Origin: an uncultured Eubacteriales bacterium
Lineage (GTDB): Bacteria; Bacillota; Clostridia; Oscillospirales; CAG-382
DNA: 9,567 nucleotides
Assembly (NCBI GenBank): GCA_900546385.1
Contig: URCT01000098.1
Location: forward strand, 1 to 9,567
Direction of reading: 5' to 3'
Shown: positions 1-6,902 of the stretch, in pieces
How the letters are laid out: every line of letters starts with the position of its first letter
How positions within the stretch are numbered: the first letter of the stretch is position 1
Notes under the pieces: generated by a model
What the model was told of the DNA's origin: nothing
The model's input: only the letters and a program-made list of their open reading frames with translations
The model's database searches: none
Position numbers and translations under genes: made by a program

Positions 1-55
1 CAAGAACCCGATCATCTTCCATTGCGGTGTTGCGCGGAAGATGATCGGGTTCTTG
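1..55. repeat. Perfect 20-base inverted repeat at the window edge
   Basis: Positions 1-20 are the exact reverse complement of 36-55, with a 15-base spacer (21-35). The right arm is ordinary ileS coding sequence for KNPIIF. The left arm, in the ileS frame, replaces the expected Phe-led continuation with KMIGFL. A coding gene is unlikely to carry such a hairpin by chance, and it sits exactly at the end, so a fold-back (inverted chimera) made during amplification or assembly is the simplest reading. Confidence 0.9.
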
Positions 56-1275
56 CAGCGCCAGCAGTGCGGATATTGGTGAGAAATTTCTTCAAACGCA
101 AACAGCGCGCCGGTTTCCTGCAAATCCTTGAAAATGGCGTCATTGGATTCATCGTATTTCAGACCGGCAAACTTTCCGGCCTTTTCGGTCTGGTAGCCCT
201 TATCGTCCACAGCCACCAAAATCTCGAGCTTGTATCTTACGCCGGTGAAATAGTCGTCGACGCCGTAGCCGGGCGCGGTGTGGACGCAGCCTGTACCGCT
301 GTCCATGGTGACATAGTCGGCGTTCACGACCACGCTGTCGCGGTCGATGAACGGATGGTATGCCGTCATATATTCAAAATCGCCGCCGGCAAAGGTTTTC
401 ACGATTTCATACGAATCGATGCCGCCCTCGTGCATGGTCTTTTCGGCAAGTGCTTCGGCGGTGATATAATACTCGCCGTTTGATGCCTTGATGAGCGCAT
501 AGCTTTCGCGCGGATGAACGGCAATGGCGACGTTGCCCGGAAGCGTCCAGGTCGTGGTCGTCCAGATGATGAAATAGGTCTTGTCGAGGTCGCAAAGTCC
601 CGCAAGCAAGCCCTTATCGTCGTGAACCTTGAACTTGACGTAGATCGACTTACAGGTATCCTCGGCATATTCGATCTCCGCTTCGGCAAGTGCCGTTTCG
701 TCGGACGGGCACCAATAAACCGGCTTCAAGCCCTTATAAATATAGCCTTTTTTATACATTTCGCCGAAGACCTTGACTTCTTCCGCTTCGAACGAAGGAT
801 TCATGGTCAAATACGGATGATCCCAATCGCCGAGCACGCCGAGACGCTTAAAGGAGGTCATCTGAATGCCGACAAATTTCTGTGCAAACAGGTGGCAGGC
901 ACTGCGGAATTCGGAAATGCTCATCTTTTTGCGGTCAAGCTTGTTCTGCTTGATGATGGCGCTTTCGATCGGCATACCGTGGTTATCCCAACCCGGAATA
1001 TACGGCGTGTAGTATCCGGACATGGACTTGGATTTGTTGATAAAGTCCTTTAAGACCTTATTCATGGCCGTACCCATGTGGATATTGCCGTTGGAAAAAG
1101 GAGGGCCGTCATGCAGTACAAAGCTGTCATGACCTTCGTTTTTCTTTAGCATTTCGCCGTAAATATTCTCTTTTTCCCACTTTTCTTGGGTCACCGGCTC
1201 ACGCGTCGGAAGATTGGCGCGCATGGAAAAATCCGTTTTCGGCAGATTTAATGTTTTTGCATAGTCTTTCGGCAT
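1..1275 (-). CDS. ileS: Isoleucyl-tRNA synthetase, N-terminal part (3' end cut off)
   Basis: Cytoplasmic class I aminoacyl-tRNA synthetase that charges tRNA-Ile. About 418 credible residues remain, less than half of the usual 900-plus. The start reads MPKDYAKTLNLPKTDF, typical of bacterial IleS, with AAGGAG 11 bases upstream. The ATP-site region is HDGPPFSNGNIHMGTAMNK, with the HIGH signature as HMGT at residues 66-69. Further on are the PGWDNHG segment and the editing-domain (CP1) motifs WTTTTWTLPGN and GTGCVHTAPG. The frame then reaches WRCKNPIIFRATPQW, where IleS normally continues with Phe. Here it continues KMIGFL, which is the reverse-complement copy of the preceding codons, so positions 1-20 are probably not native gene sequence. 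The KMSKS loop, anticodon-binding domain and any zinc site lie beyond the window. Its place after divIVA matches the Bacillus order. Confidence 0.95.
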   Translation of the reverse strand, partial: MPKDYAKTLNLPKTDFSMRANLPTREPVTQEKWEKENIYGEMLKKNEGHDSFVLHDGPPFSNGNIHMGTAMNKVLKDFINKSKSMSGYYTPYIPGWDNHGMPIESAIIKQNKLDRKKMSISEFRSACHLFAQKFVGIQMTSFKRLGVLGDWDHPYLTMNPSFEAEEVKVFGEMYKKGYIYKGLKPVYWCPSDETALAEAEIEYAEDTCKSIYVKFKVHDDKGLLAGLCDLDKTYFIIWTTTTWTLPGNVAIAVHPRESYALIKASNGEYYITAEALAEKTMHEGGIDSYEIVKTFAGGDFEYMTAYHPFIDRDSVVVNADYVTMDSGTGCVHTAPGYGVDDYFTGVRYKLEILVAVDDKGYQTEKAGKFAGLKYDESNDAIFKDLQETGALFAFEEISHQYPHCWRCKNPIIFRATPQWKMIGFL

Positions 1276-1392
1276 AGTAGAATTTGCTCCTTACAATTAC
1301 TGGTTGCGGCAAAAACAAGCGCCGCACAATTCTTTATTTTTTCGCGCAAATATCGTTAGAGCCAAAACCCTAACGATATTAAGCATCGAATA
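1276..1392 (-). other. divIVA-ileS spacer with two stem-loops; ileS ribosome binding site
   Basis: This 117-base spacer contains a perfect 11-bp inverted repeat (1349-1359 with 1370-1380, 10-base loop) starting 12 bases after the divIVA stop. A second stem of TGCGGC/GCCGCA spans 1305-1310 and 1321-1326 with a 10-base loop. Neither is followed on the minus strand by a clean T-run, so I do not call either an intrinsic terminator with confidence. They could shape the mRNA end or the ileS leader. The ileS ribosome binding site AAGGAG is at 1292-1287. The spacer is too short for a full T-box leader and I see no T-box consensus. No convincing promoter was found. Confidence 0.6.
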
Positions 1393-2088
1393 TTACTCGT
1401 TTGCGGAATCCGGCTTTGCGGCCGAAGCCTCCGTTTGATCGGACGATTCCTTCTTGTCTTGACTGCCCGGCTTGTCCGCTTTATCGTTTCGTGTCGGCGG
1501 AAGCTCGATGTCGCCTGCGCCGGTGTTGTATTTGCGGCTGGCAAGGTCGAGGGCACTGTCAATCAGCTCCTCGTCGGTTGCGGTGGAAATGCTCTCGTTT
1601 TCGGGATCCTCGTCCGGCAAAATCCGGTCAATGGCCGCCACGTGTTCGCGGTAGGCGTTGAACAAGGATTCCTTGAACTCCACGACGAGCTTTTCGGTTT
1701 TGGCAAGCTTATCGCGTTCGGCGGTCACGTGCTCACGGTAGGTGGCAAGGATCTTGTCACAGCTGACGTTGACGGATTCCTCGATTGCCGCTTTTTTCTC
1801 GGTTGCCTCGGCAAGCATAGCCGCCGCCTTTTCCTTGGCGTCGCTCACAAGGGCATCCGCCATTTTGTGTGCCTCAAGCACCATGGTGGAAAACGTGTTT
1901 TCGTCGCTTTTGGCTTCTTCCAATTTGACGAGTGCGGTTTTGTATTTTTTTTCGAGTTCGGCATATTCGCGTGCGGCTTCGGCATATTTGGAGAGCAGAT
2001 AGGAAACGTACTCATCCACCTCAGCGGCATTGTAGCCTTTGAAGCCTTTGGAAAACTCTTTCTTCTTTAACTCTGCCGGTAATACCAT
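1393..2088 (-). CDS. divIVA: DivIVA-family polarity and septum-placement protein
   Basis: Coiled-coil cytoplasmic protein that binds negatively curved membrane at septa and poles and recruits division or cell-wall partners. The predicted protein is 231 residues. The N-terminal DivIVA domain is clear: KKKEFSKGFKGYNAAEVDEYV at about residues 8-28, where F16-K17 match the membrane-inserting Phe-Arg pair of Bacillus DivIVA. Long charged heptad-like helices run from about 29 to 160, including two copies of YREHV at 117 and 146. The tail, about 170-231, is acidic, low-complexity and probably disordered. An in-frame ATG at 2115 would add nine residues, but 2088 is preferred because it fits the family N terminus and has AGGAA 9 bases upstream. 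It is the last gene of the ylm-like cluster, before ileS. Confidence 0.93.
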   Translation of the reverse strand: MVLPAELKKKEFSKGFKGYNAAEVDEYVSYLLSKYAEAAREYAELEKKYKTALVKLEEAKSDENTFSTMVLEAHKMADALVSDAKEKAAAMLAEATEKKAAIEESVNVSCDKILATYREHVTAERDKLAKTEKLVVEFKESLFNAYREHVAAIDRILPDEDPENESISTATDEELIDSALDLASRKYNTGAGDIELPPTRNDKADKPGSQDKKESSDQTEASAAKPDSANE

Positions 2089-2097
2089 CGTTTTGCG

Positions 2098-2102
2098 TTC
2101 CT
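2098..2102 (-). promoter_or_regulatory. Ribosome binding site that decides the divIVA start
   Basis: On the minus strand GAAAGGAA precedes the ATG at 2088 by 9 bases. The alternative ATG at 2115 has only GTACGCGTAAAGCGT in front and no purine-rich site. This favours the shorter protein. Confidence 0.65.
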
Positions 2103-2134
2103 TTCTGTTTGCCATACGCTTTACGCGTACTTTC

Positions 2135-2941
2135 TTACAAATATTTTCTTACAATGACACGAAAGCGATCCTTTTGCGTTTTTCCCAAAAACGAATCGAT
2201 CAAAAACCGTCCATAACCTTTCACCGACACAATATCGCCTTCGGCAAACGGGCGGTCGATCGCCGTGCATTCGGCATGATTGAGACTGACGCGTCCGGAG
2301 GAAACCAATTTCTTTGCCTGTTCACGGGAAAGATTCAGTGCACCGGAAAGCAGTGCATCCAACCGCAAGGACGCAAGCGTCACCGACAAATCGGCAAACC
2401 GTTCGGCCTTTTCGGGAAGGTTCTCCGCCGCAAGCGGTCTTACGCGCACCTTATCCCGTCCGACACCCGTCAGCGTGTCGCACAAGAACGGCACCACCGT
2501 CTGCAAAACGGCAAGATAGGCAGTTTTCCCGTCGTCGTCGATATAGATATCCCCCATCGTTTCGCGCCGCAAGCCGGTCGCCATGAGCGCGCCGAGTACG
2601 TCTCTGTGGTCAAAGCGTGTAAACCCGGAACCGGCAATCTGCAAAAAGGCAATGCCCGATTCGGCCTCATACAGCCGATACCGTTCATCCGCACGGTTTT
2701 CGGCTTCCGGCGGCAGATAGATATCCGACGGAAAGAAACCGAGCACTGCGCGTTCGGCCGTGGAAAAACCGCCAAACGCTAACGGAAACAAATCGGGATA
2801 ATCCGAAGCAATCCGCTTTGCCGCGGCTTGTTCTTGCGCCGTAAGAAACGGCGTATAGCACGGTGAGTAGGTGCGGCACGCACGCGTGCATAAATCCTCC
2901 ATACGTGCCGTAAAAGCTTTGTCTGTGTTAATTTCGCTCAT
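2135..2941 (-). CDS. ylmH: YlmH-type S4-domain RNA-binding protein
   Basis: Predicted 268-residue cytoplasmic protein. The C-terminal S4 RNA-binding fold is clear at about residues 193-246 (RLDALLSGALNLSREQAKKL, then SGRVSLNH and EGDIVSVKGYGRF). The N-terminal two thirds fit the YlmH family, including the FGGFSTAERAVLGFFP stretch near residue 60. YlmH family members are linked to the division cluster in Gram-positives, and the Bacillus protein has been connected to rescue of stalled ribosomes. I infer the same family role only. The start at 2941 has a weak upstream site (AAAGAAAA), so an internal ATG at residue 14 cannot be excluded, but that one has no better site. It lies 38 bases after yggT and 46 bases before the chosen divIVA start. 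Confidence 0.9.
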   Translation of the reverse strand: MSEINTDKAFTARMEDLCTRACRTYSPCYTPFLTAQEQAAAKRIASDYPDLFPLAFGGFSTAERAVLGFFPSDIYLPPEAENRADERYRLYEAESGIAFLQIAGSGFTRFDHRDVLGALMATGLRRETMGDIYIDDDGKTAYLAVLQTVVPFLCDTLTGVGRDKVRVRPLAAENLPEKAERFADLSVTLASLRLDALLSGALNLSREQAKKLVSSGRVSLNHAECTAIDRPFAEGDIVSVKGYGRFLIDSFLGKTQKDRFRVIVRKYL

Positions 2942-2979
2942 TTTTCTTTATTTTGCTTGCGGAACAATCTTTCCGATTT

Positions 2980-3243
2980 CTAAAACAGATTCAGCACAAT
3001 CGATAAAAGGATCATCACCACAAGGAACGACAAGTCGATCGGCAAAGCCGACGACACGCCCAAGCGGTCGAACAAATCCCGTATCGGTGCCAAAACCGGC
3101 TCGGTAACCGAAAAGACAAAATCCGTAAAAGCGTTATCGATATCCGGCAGCCACGACAGCACGGCACTTATAATAAACAACAGATACCATGCCGACAGAA
3201 TCAGCCTGACCGACGCGATAAGCAGATAGAGAATGCCTTGCAT
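2980..3243 (-). CDS. yggT: YggT/YlmG-family small membrane protein
   Basis: Predicted 87-residue integral membrane protein. Two hydrophobic stretches are visible, at about residues 4-32 (containing LLFIISAVLSWLP) and 65-87. A polar linker between them carries the family-like VTEPVLAPIRDLF motif (compare the usual EP-hydrophobic-PIR). The family is poorly understood but is regularly found beside sepF in Gram-positives and is implicated in division or membrane organisation. The ATG follows the sepF stop by only 6 bases and has no strong ribosome binding site of its own, so translation is probably coupled to sepF. Confidence 0.92.
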   Translation of the reverse strand: MQGILYLLIASVRLILSAWYLLFIISAVLSWLPDIDNAFTDFVFSVTEPVLAPIRDLFDRLGVSSALPIDLSFLVVMILLSIVLNLF

Positions 3244-3249
3244 CGCGGT

Positions 3250-3729
3250 TTATTCGTACATCTTTTCCTCAGGCTCTGCCGGTGCTGCCGCCGTATCCAT
3301 CGATTCAACCTCAACGTTGCGCGGCGTTACGGCAAAGGTATTATCGGCAACTTTCTGTACGTCGCCGCCCAATGCATAGGCAACGCCCGAAAGGAAGTCG
3401 ATCAAGCGCTTTGCGGTTTCCTTGTTGGTGTTTTCCAAGTTTAACAAAACCGTTTTGTTTGCCAAAAGCAGGTCGGCGATCTGGGTAACGGCATCGAACT
3501 TGGTCGGCGTGACCACTTTCATTTCAATCGAGGACGAGGAAGCGCGGGAAGCGAGCTGCACACCGTTCGAAGCCGGTGCCGGATATCCTCCGGGAGTGGG
3601 CTTGTTATCGCGCGGACGTACATCATCACGAACCGGTGCTTCCTCCGGCTCGGTGTAGTCCTCATCGGTGTATTCATCCACATCGTATTCGTTGGGGAAC
3701 AATTTCTTTGTCCAATCTTTGAGTCCCAT
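3250..3729 (-). CDS. sepF: SepF, membrane anchor of the FtsZ ring
   Basis: Cytoplasmic division protein that binds membrane through an N-terminal amphipathic helix and binds the FtsZ C-terminal peptide. The predicted protein is 159 residues. MGLKDWTKKLF (1-11) fits the membrane helix. An acidic, Pro- and Ser-rich linker runs to about residue 68. The SepF core is at about 70-142, with TKFDAVTQIADLLLANKTVLLNL, then AKRLIDFLSGVAYALGGDVQKV and NTFAVTPRNVEV, all close to the family pattern. A short Ala/Glu-rich tail follows. The start at 3729 is supported by GGAGG 8 bases upstream. A longer reading from a TTG at 3744 would begin on the ribosome binding site itself and is unlikely. FtsZ, its expected partner, is encoded about 3.2 kb upstream. 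Confidence 0.96.
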   Translation of the reverse strand: MGLKDWTKKLFPNEYDVDEYTDEDYTEPEEAPVRDDVRPRDNKPTPGGYPAPASNGVQLASRASSSSIEMKVVTPTKFDAVTQIADLLLANKTVLLNLENTNKETAKRLIDFLSGVAYALGGDVQKVADNTFAVTPRNVEVESMDTAAAPAEPEEKMYE

Positions 3730-3737
3730 AAGTAAAA

Positions 3738-3742
3738 CCTCC
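3738..3742 (-). promoter_or_regulatory. Ribosome binding site of sepF
   Basis: GGAGG on the minus strand lies 8 bases before the ATG at 3729. It rules out the upstream in-frame TTG as the start, because that codon abuts the site. The 83-base yggS-sepF gap holds no promoter I would defend. Confidence 0.85.
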
Positions 3743-3812
3743 AAAATATGTTAAAATTCGCTGTTTAAGTTGTTATCGTGTATGAGTTTTCGCCAAAAGC
3801 TGCCAAATGCGC

Positions 3813-4559
3813 CTATCTTTCGCCGAAAATCGCTCTGCCCGGCCGCACAATGGTCGCGCCGCAGCGCACAGCTTCTTCATAATCGTCCGACATTCCGCAT
3901 GATAGCTCATACATATCTATATTATCTAACTTTTTCTCGGATATGTCAAGAAACAAATGCAAGATTTTATGAAAAAATTCTGTGTTTTTGTAAATTTTTT
4001 CTGAACTGCCTTCGGGCAAGGTTATTCCGTCCGCTAAAGCAAGCTTCGGCGGAATGGTCATCAGCCCTTTGACGCGGACATTTTTAAGCCTAGAAATGCC
4101 TTCGAGCAGTGCGTACACCTCGTCATAGCCGACGCCGCCCTTGCTGGCTTCGCCGGCCGCATTGACTTCGAGAAGAATGTTCATGCAAAGGCCGTGCTTG
4201 GCCGCCTGCTTATCGATTTCCTCTGCCAAATGCAGGGAATCCACCGAATGAATGAGCTTTACCTTATCGATGATATACTTCACCTTGTTGGTCTGCAGCC
4301 GGCCGATGAAATGCAGCTCGGCATTGGCGAGGTCGTATCGGTCGTATTTTTCAAGCAGCTCTTGCACACGGTTTTCGCCGATATACCGCACGCCCTTGGA
4401 AATAGCAAAATTGATGGTATCGACATCGACCGTTTTGGTGGCGGCAAGCAGCTTCACGCTTTGCGGATCCCGTCCGGCCTCCCTCGCCGCCCGTTCGATG
4501 TTATGGCGGATGGTTTGCAGATTTTGTGCAATGATTTCGTGTGAATATTTTTCAGCCAT
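3813..4559 (-). CDS. yggS: YggS/PLPBP-family pyridoxal-phosphate homeostasis protein
   Basis: Predicted 248-residue cytoplasmic PLP-binding protein of the alanine-racemase-like N-terminal barrel fold. This family buffers vitamin B6 and affects amino-acid and keto-acid balance, with no clear enzymatic reaction. The PLP lysine is K42 in KLLAATKTVD. Other family marks are GENRVQELLEKY, HFIGRLQTNKVKYI, the HSVDSLHLAEEI segment, GLMTIPP and the end ELSCGMSDDYEEAVRCGATIVRPGRAIFGER. Near the end, the family's usual SMGMS and R-I-G appear as SCGMS and RPG, small changes that leave the phosphate-binding Ser and Arg context. The gene is the equivalent of Bacillus ylmE, normally just before sepF, as here. 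It starts 29 bases after the HlyD-like gene, with a moderate AAGAGAG site upstream. Confidence 0.95.
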   Translation of the reverse strand: MAEKYSHEIIAQNLQTIRHNIERAAREAGRDPQSVKLLAATKTVDVDTINFAISKGVRYIGENRVQELLEKYDRYDLANAELHFIGRLQTNKVKYIIDKVKLIHSVDSLHLAEEIDKQAAKHGLCMNILLEVNAAGEASKGGVGYDEVYALLEGISRLKNVRVKGLMTIPPKLALADGITLPEGSSEKIYKNTEFFHKILHLFLDISEKKLDNIDMYELSCGMSDDYEEAVRCGATIVRPGRAIFGER

Positions 4560-4588
4560 GGAATATCACTCTCTTAAATGGTTTCGAA

Positions 4589-5899
4589 TTATACAAGAAT
4601 TTTTCCGTCGAACAAGTCTTTGCCGCCGACAATCACGTTGTCATACAGTGAAAGATATTTGTAGGCCGGGCGATCGGCGATTCCGACCTCTTCGGTAGCG
4701 GCATCCGCTTCGTCCGGAACAGGCTTTTCGGGTGCGACGATATAGGAATCTTCATCTTCAAACAGAATTTCGATCAAGCGGAAGCGAACGATATCGCCGT
4801 CCAAAATATACACGCCCTTTTGTCCGTCAACAATGCGAACCGCTTTTTTGGAAACGGCAAGGCCGGTATAGCTCTGCCCGATGATATCCGCTTCTTGGGT
4901 GCGCAGATACGGAAAGCTCTCCGGCGCGGTATTGCCGCGGAACACAAGTAACGCCGTATCGTCGGAGGTCACGGAAACTGCATTCACAAGCTTCATGGTC
5001 ACCGTTTCTTCCGAAAATGACGGGAACCGGAGCTTATAATACGAGCCGACCGTAAAGCCGGCCGCGCTGTACTTATCCGCTTCGCAGACAAGGTGCCAGA
5101 CAAAATCGGTCACGATTTTCCCGGCTGTATGCGAAGAAAGCGACGTTTCCGCTTCATGAGACGTCAGTTCACGGAAGGAATCGAGCGTAAGACCGTTTAA
5201 TTTATCCGGCGTGAAAATCGTTTCGTAGCCATCCACGTCGCCGTAATAATAGCCGGAGGATGCCGCATAAAGGCTTTTGGAAACCGAGCTGATGCGGCTT
5301 TGCAGGGCACTTCGTTCGCTCTGCAAGGACGCGATTTCGCTGTGATAGCCGTTGTTCATATTGGTGATCAACGTCTTTTTGTTCATGTTGACAAGCAGAC
5401 TTTTTTCGATTGTCAGCACATCGGAAAGGTCTCCGGCGGAGACCATCGAAAACAGCGTGTCGAAATCCTTATCGATGGCTTGATCGGTTTTGGTGATATC
5501 CGTCACATACAAATCGGTATCGACGACGCTTTTGGAAAGAATGTCGATTTTGCGGTCAATGGCATTGATCTGCTCTTGCAGTCCGGCAGACGAGCTGTCT
5601 GAATAGACGTTGGCAAAGATCTGCCCTTTCGACACGCGTTCGCCGTCCTTGACAAGCGTCACGGTCACGCCGCCGGTACTTTTTTCCACCAACTGCTCAC
5701 TGCGGAAAATATAGCCGGTTGTTTTGCAGGTATCGTACACCGAAACAAGCAGTGCGGTTTCGGTCGTAATCGTCTGCGTAAAGGTCGGCAGAATCTGAAA
5801 GAACGCATAAACCACCAAAAACACCATCAAAAGTAACAGTGCCACATTTTTGACAGCCGTCTTGGGATCACAGAAAAAATCGGCAAGCTTTTTGTTCAC
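4589..5899 (-). CDS. HlyD-like membrane fusion/adaptor protein, function unknown
   Basis: Predicted 436-residue single-pass membrane protein. A short basic cytoplasmic N terminus is followed by a transmembrane helix at about residues 19-37 (VALLLLMVFLVVYAFFQIL), then a large extracytoplasmic part. Residues 61-100 look like half of a biotinyl-lipoyl/barrel-sandwich hairpin (GYIFRSEQL, then KDGERVSKGQIFANVYSD). Helical, coiled-coil-prone stretches follow at about 105-125 (LQEQINAIDRKIDILSKSV) and in the 180s to low 200s (SEIASLQSERSALQSRISSVSKSLY). The C-terminal part is beta-rich with VYILDGDIVRFRLIEILFEDEDSYIV, typical of HlyD-type barrels. No ABC transporter or permease gene accompanies it. 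I chose a GTG start that overlaps the miaA stop as GTGA, with AAAGGGG 9 bases upstream. Similar proteins near sepF in Clostridia tend to be annotated as HlyD adaptors. A role at the division site is only inference. Confidence 0.8.
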   Translation of the reverse strand: MNKKLADFFCDPKTAVKNVALLLLMVFLVVYAFFQILPTFTQTITTETALLVSVYDTCKTTGYIFRSEQLVEKSTGGVTVTLVKDGERVSKGQIFANVYSDSSSAGLQEQINAIDRKIDILSKSVVDTDLYVTDITKTDQAIDKDFDTLFSMVSAGDLSDVLTIEKSLLVNMNKKTLITNMNNGYHSEIASLQSERSALQSRISSVSKSLYAASSGYYYGDVDGYETIFTPDKLNGLTLDSFRELTSHEAETSLSSHTAGKIVTDFVWHLVCEADKYSAAGFTVGSYYKLRFPSFSEETVTMKLVNAVSVTSDDTALLVFRGNTAPESFPYLRTQEADIIGQSYTGLAVSKKAVRIVDGQKGVYILDGDIVRFRLIEILFEDEDSYIVAPEKPVPDEADAATEEVGIADRPAYKYLSLYDNVIVGGKDLFDGKILV

Positions 5900-6879
5900 G
5901 TTTTTTCGCCCCTTTCCGACCGGCAAAAGCCTTTTTCGCGGCAATAGGCAGCCACGGCGCTTTGAAGCTCCTCTGCCGTCATGGTATCCACCGCAAAAAA
6001 GTGTATCTGCGGATTGCGCGCAAACCACGTCATCTGCCGCTTGGCATAATGCCGGGAATTGATCTTCAGGCGTTCGACGCAGGTTTCGAGTGTCGCTTGT
6101 CCGTCAAAATACGGATAAAACTCCTTATAGCCGATGGCCTGTCCGGCCGTCGGTGTTTCCCGAAGCCCGGCACGGATGAGCCGTTCGGTCTCCGCAAGAA
6201 GTCCGGCGTCGAGCATGGCGTCCACGCGCTTATCGATGCGCTCATACAGTTTGCTTCGGTCGGCAAAGGTTAAGCCGACATACACCGCTTTGCGCGGCTT
6301 TGCCGCCTCCTTGGCTTTATTCTGCCATACCGACATGGGTTCGCCTGTCGAAAGGCAGATTTCCAAAGCGCGCACCACGCGTTTGACATTCTGTGCGGCC
6401 ACCGTTGCGGCGCACGCCGGGTCAAGTGCGGCAAGCCGTGCGTGCAGAGCTTGCGCGCCGTTTTGCTCGGCGAAAGCGAAAAGCTCTTCGCGAAGTCCCG
6501 GCTTGATGTCACAATCGTCAAACGGAAGCCCGGAAACGAACGAATCGATATACAAGCCGGTGCCGCCGCAGAAAATCGGCGTTTTGCCGCGTTGCCGCAG
6601 ATCTGTCACACACGCTTCGGCCGCACGGACATACTCCGACACGCTGAAGCTTTCGTGGATATCCAAAATATCTAACAGATGATGTGCAATGCCTTCTGTT
6701 TCTCCGGCAGTCGCTTTTGCCGTGCCGATATCCATGCCGCGGTAGAGCTGCATGGAATCGCAGGAGATGACTTCGCCGTCAAAAAGCTGTGCCAAATGCA
6801 CGGCAAGTGCCGATTTGCCCGAAGCGGTCGGACCGACCACACAAAGAAACGGCTTGTTTTCGCAAGGCACATTGGTCAT
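5896..6879 (-). CDS. miaA: tRNA dimethylallyltransferase MiaA
   Basis: Transfers a dimethylallyl group to A37 of tRNAs that read codons starting with U. The predicted protein is 327 residues, a normal length. The P-loop GPTASGKS is at 16-23. The substrate motif SCDSMQLYRGMDIGTAK covers 39-55, with the D41-S42-x-Q44 residues. CGGTGLY is at about 104-110. NVKRVVRALEI, GQAIGYKE and HYAKRQMTWFARNP (the conserved KRQxTWFR region) follow in order. The start at 6879 has AAGGAG 7 bases upstream. An ATG 39 bases further up would sit near the ftsZ terminator and is rejected. The gene follows ftsZ after a terminator and ends in a 4-base overlap with the HlyD-like gene. No hfq follows it. Confidence 0.97.
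   Translation of the reverse strand: MTNVPCENKPFLCVVGPTASGKSALAVHLAQLFDGEVISCDSMQLYRGMDIGTAKATAGETEGIAHHLLDILDIHESFSVSEYVRAAEACVTDLRQRGKTPIFCGGTGLYIDSFVSGLPFDDCDIKPGLREELFAFAEQNGAQALHARLAALDPACAATVAAQNVKRVVRALEICLSTGEPMSVWQNKAKEAAKPRKAVYVGLTFADRSKLYERIDKRVDAMLDAGLLAETERLIRAGLRETPTAGQAIGYKEFYPYFDGQATLETCVERLKINSRHYAKRQMTWFARNPQIHFFAVDTMTAEELQSAVAAYCREKGFCRSERGEKT
5909..5915 (-). promoter_or_regulatory. Ribosome binding site inside the miaA end for the HlyD-like gene
   Basis: AAAGGGG on the minus strand lies 9 bases before the GTG at 5899. The GTG overlaps the miaA stop as GTGA. This fixes a start well downstream of the first in-frame ATG at 6028 and implies coupled translation with miaA. Confidence 0.75.
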
Positions 6880-6886
6880 ACGGCAT

Positions 6887-6892
6887 CTCCTT
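6887..6892 (-). promoter_or_regulatory. Ribosome binding site that decides the miaA start
   Basis: AAGGAG on the minus strand lies 7 bases before the ATG at 6879, supporting MTNVPCENK as the N terminus. Only about 20 bases separate this site from the ftsZ terminator, leaving no room for a separate promoter between them. Confidence 0.8.
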
Positions 6893-6902
6893 TTTGCGGC
6901 TG

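Noticed and set aside
1435..2070. Long plus-strand open frame (211 codons) opposite divIVA
   Set aside because: It is antisense to a clear divIVA, its Phe/Gly/Val-rich sequence fits no family, and no ribosome binding site stands out. It is a by-product of the codon use of the real gene.
2039..2782. Plus-strand open frame of 247 codons opposite ylmH
   Set aside because: It lies over a well-supported S4-domain gene in the other strand and has no recognisable motif. Treated as a shadow.
2960..2975. Small hairpin CGGAA/TTCCG between yggT and ylmH
   Set aside because: Five base pairs with a 6-base loop and no T-tract. Such stems occur by chance in a short spacer.
3730..3812. Possible promoter in the yggS-sepF gap
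   Set aside because: TTGGCA and TTGGCG occur, but no -10 element at 16-18 bases is convincing. The gap is compatible with simple operon read-through.
4589..6028. Longer version of the HlyD-like protein starting at an ATG inside miaA
   Set aside because: The extra 43 residues lie wholly within the miaA reading frame, are Arg/Gly/Cys-rich with no domain, and the GTG at 5899 has a good ribosome binding site and puts the membrane helix at the normal distance from the N terminus.
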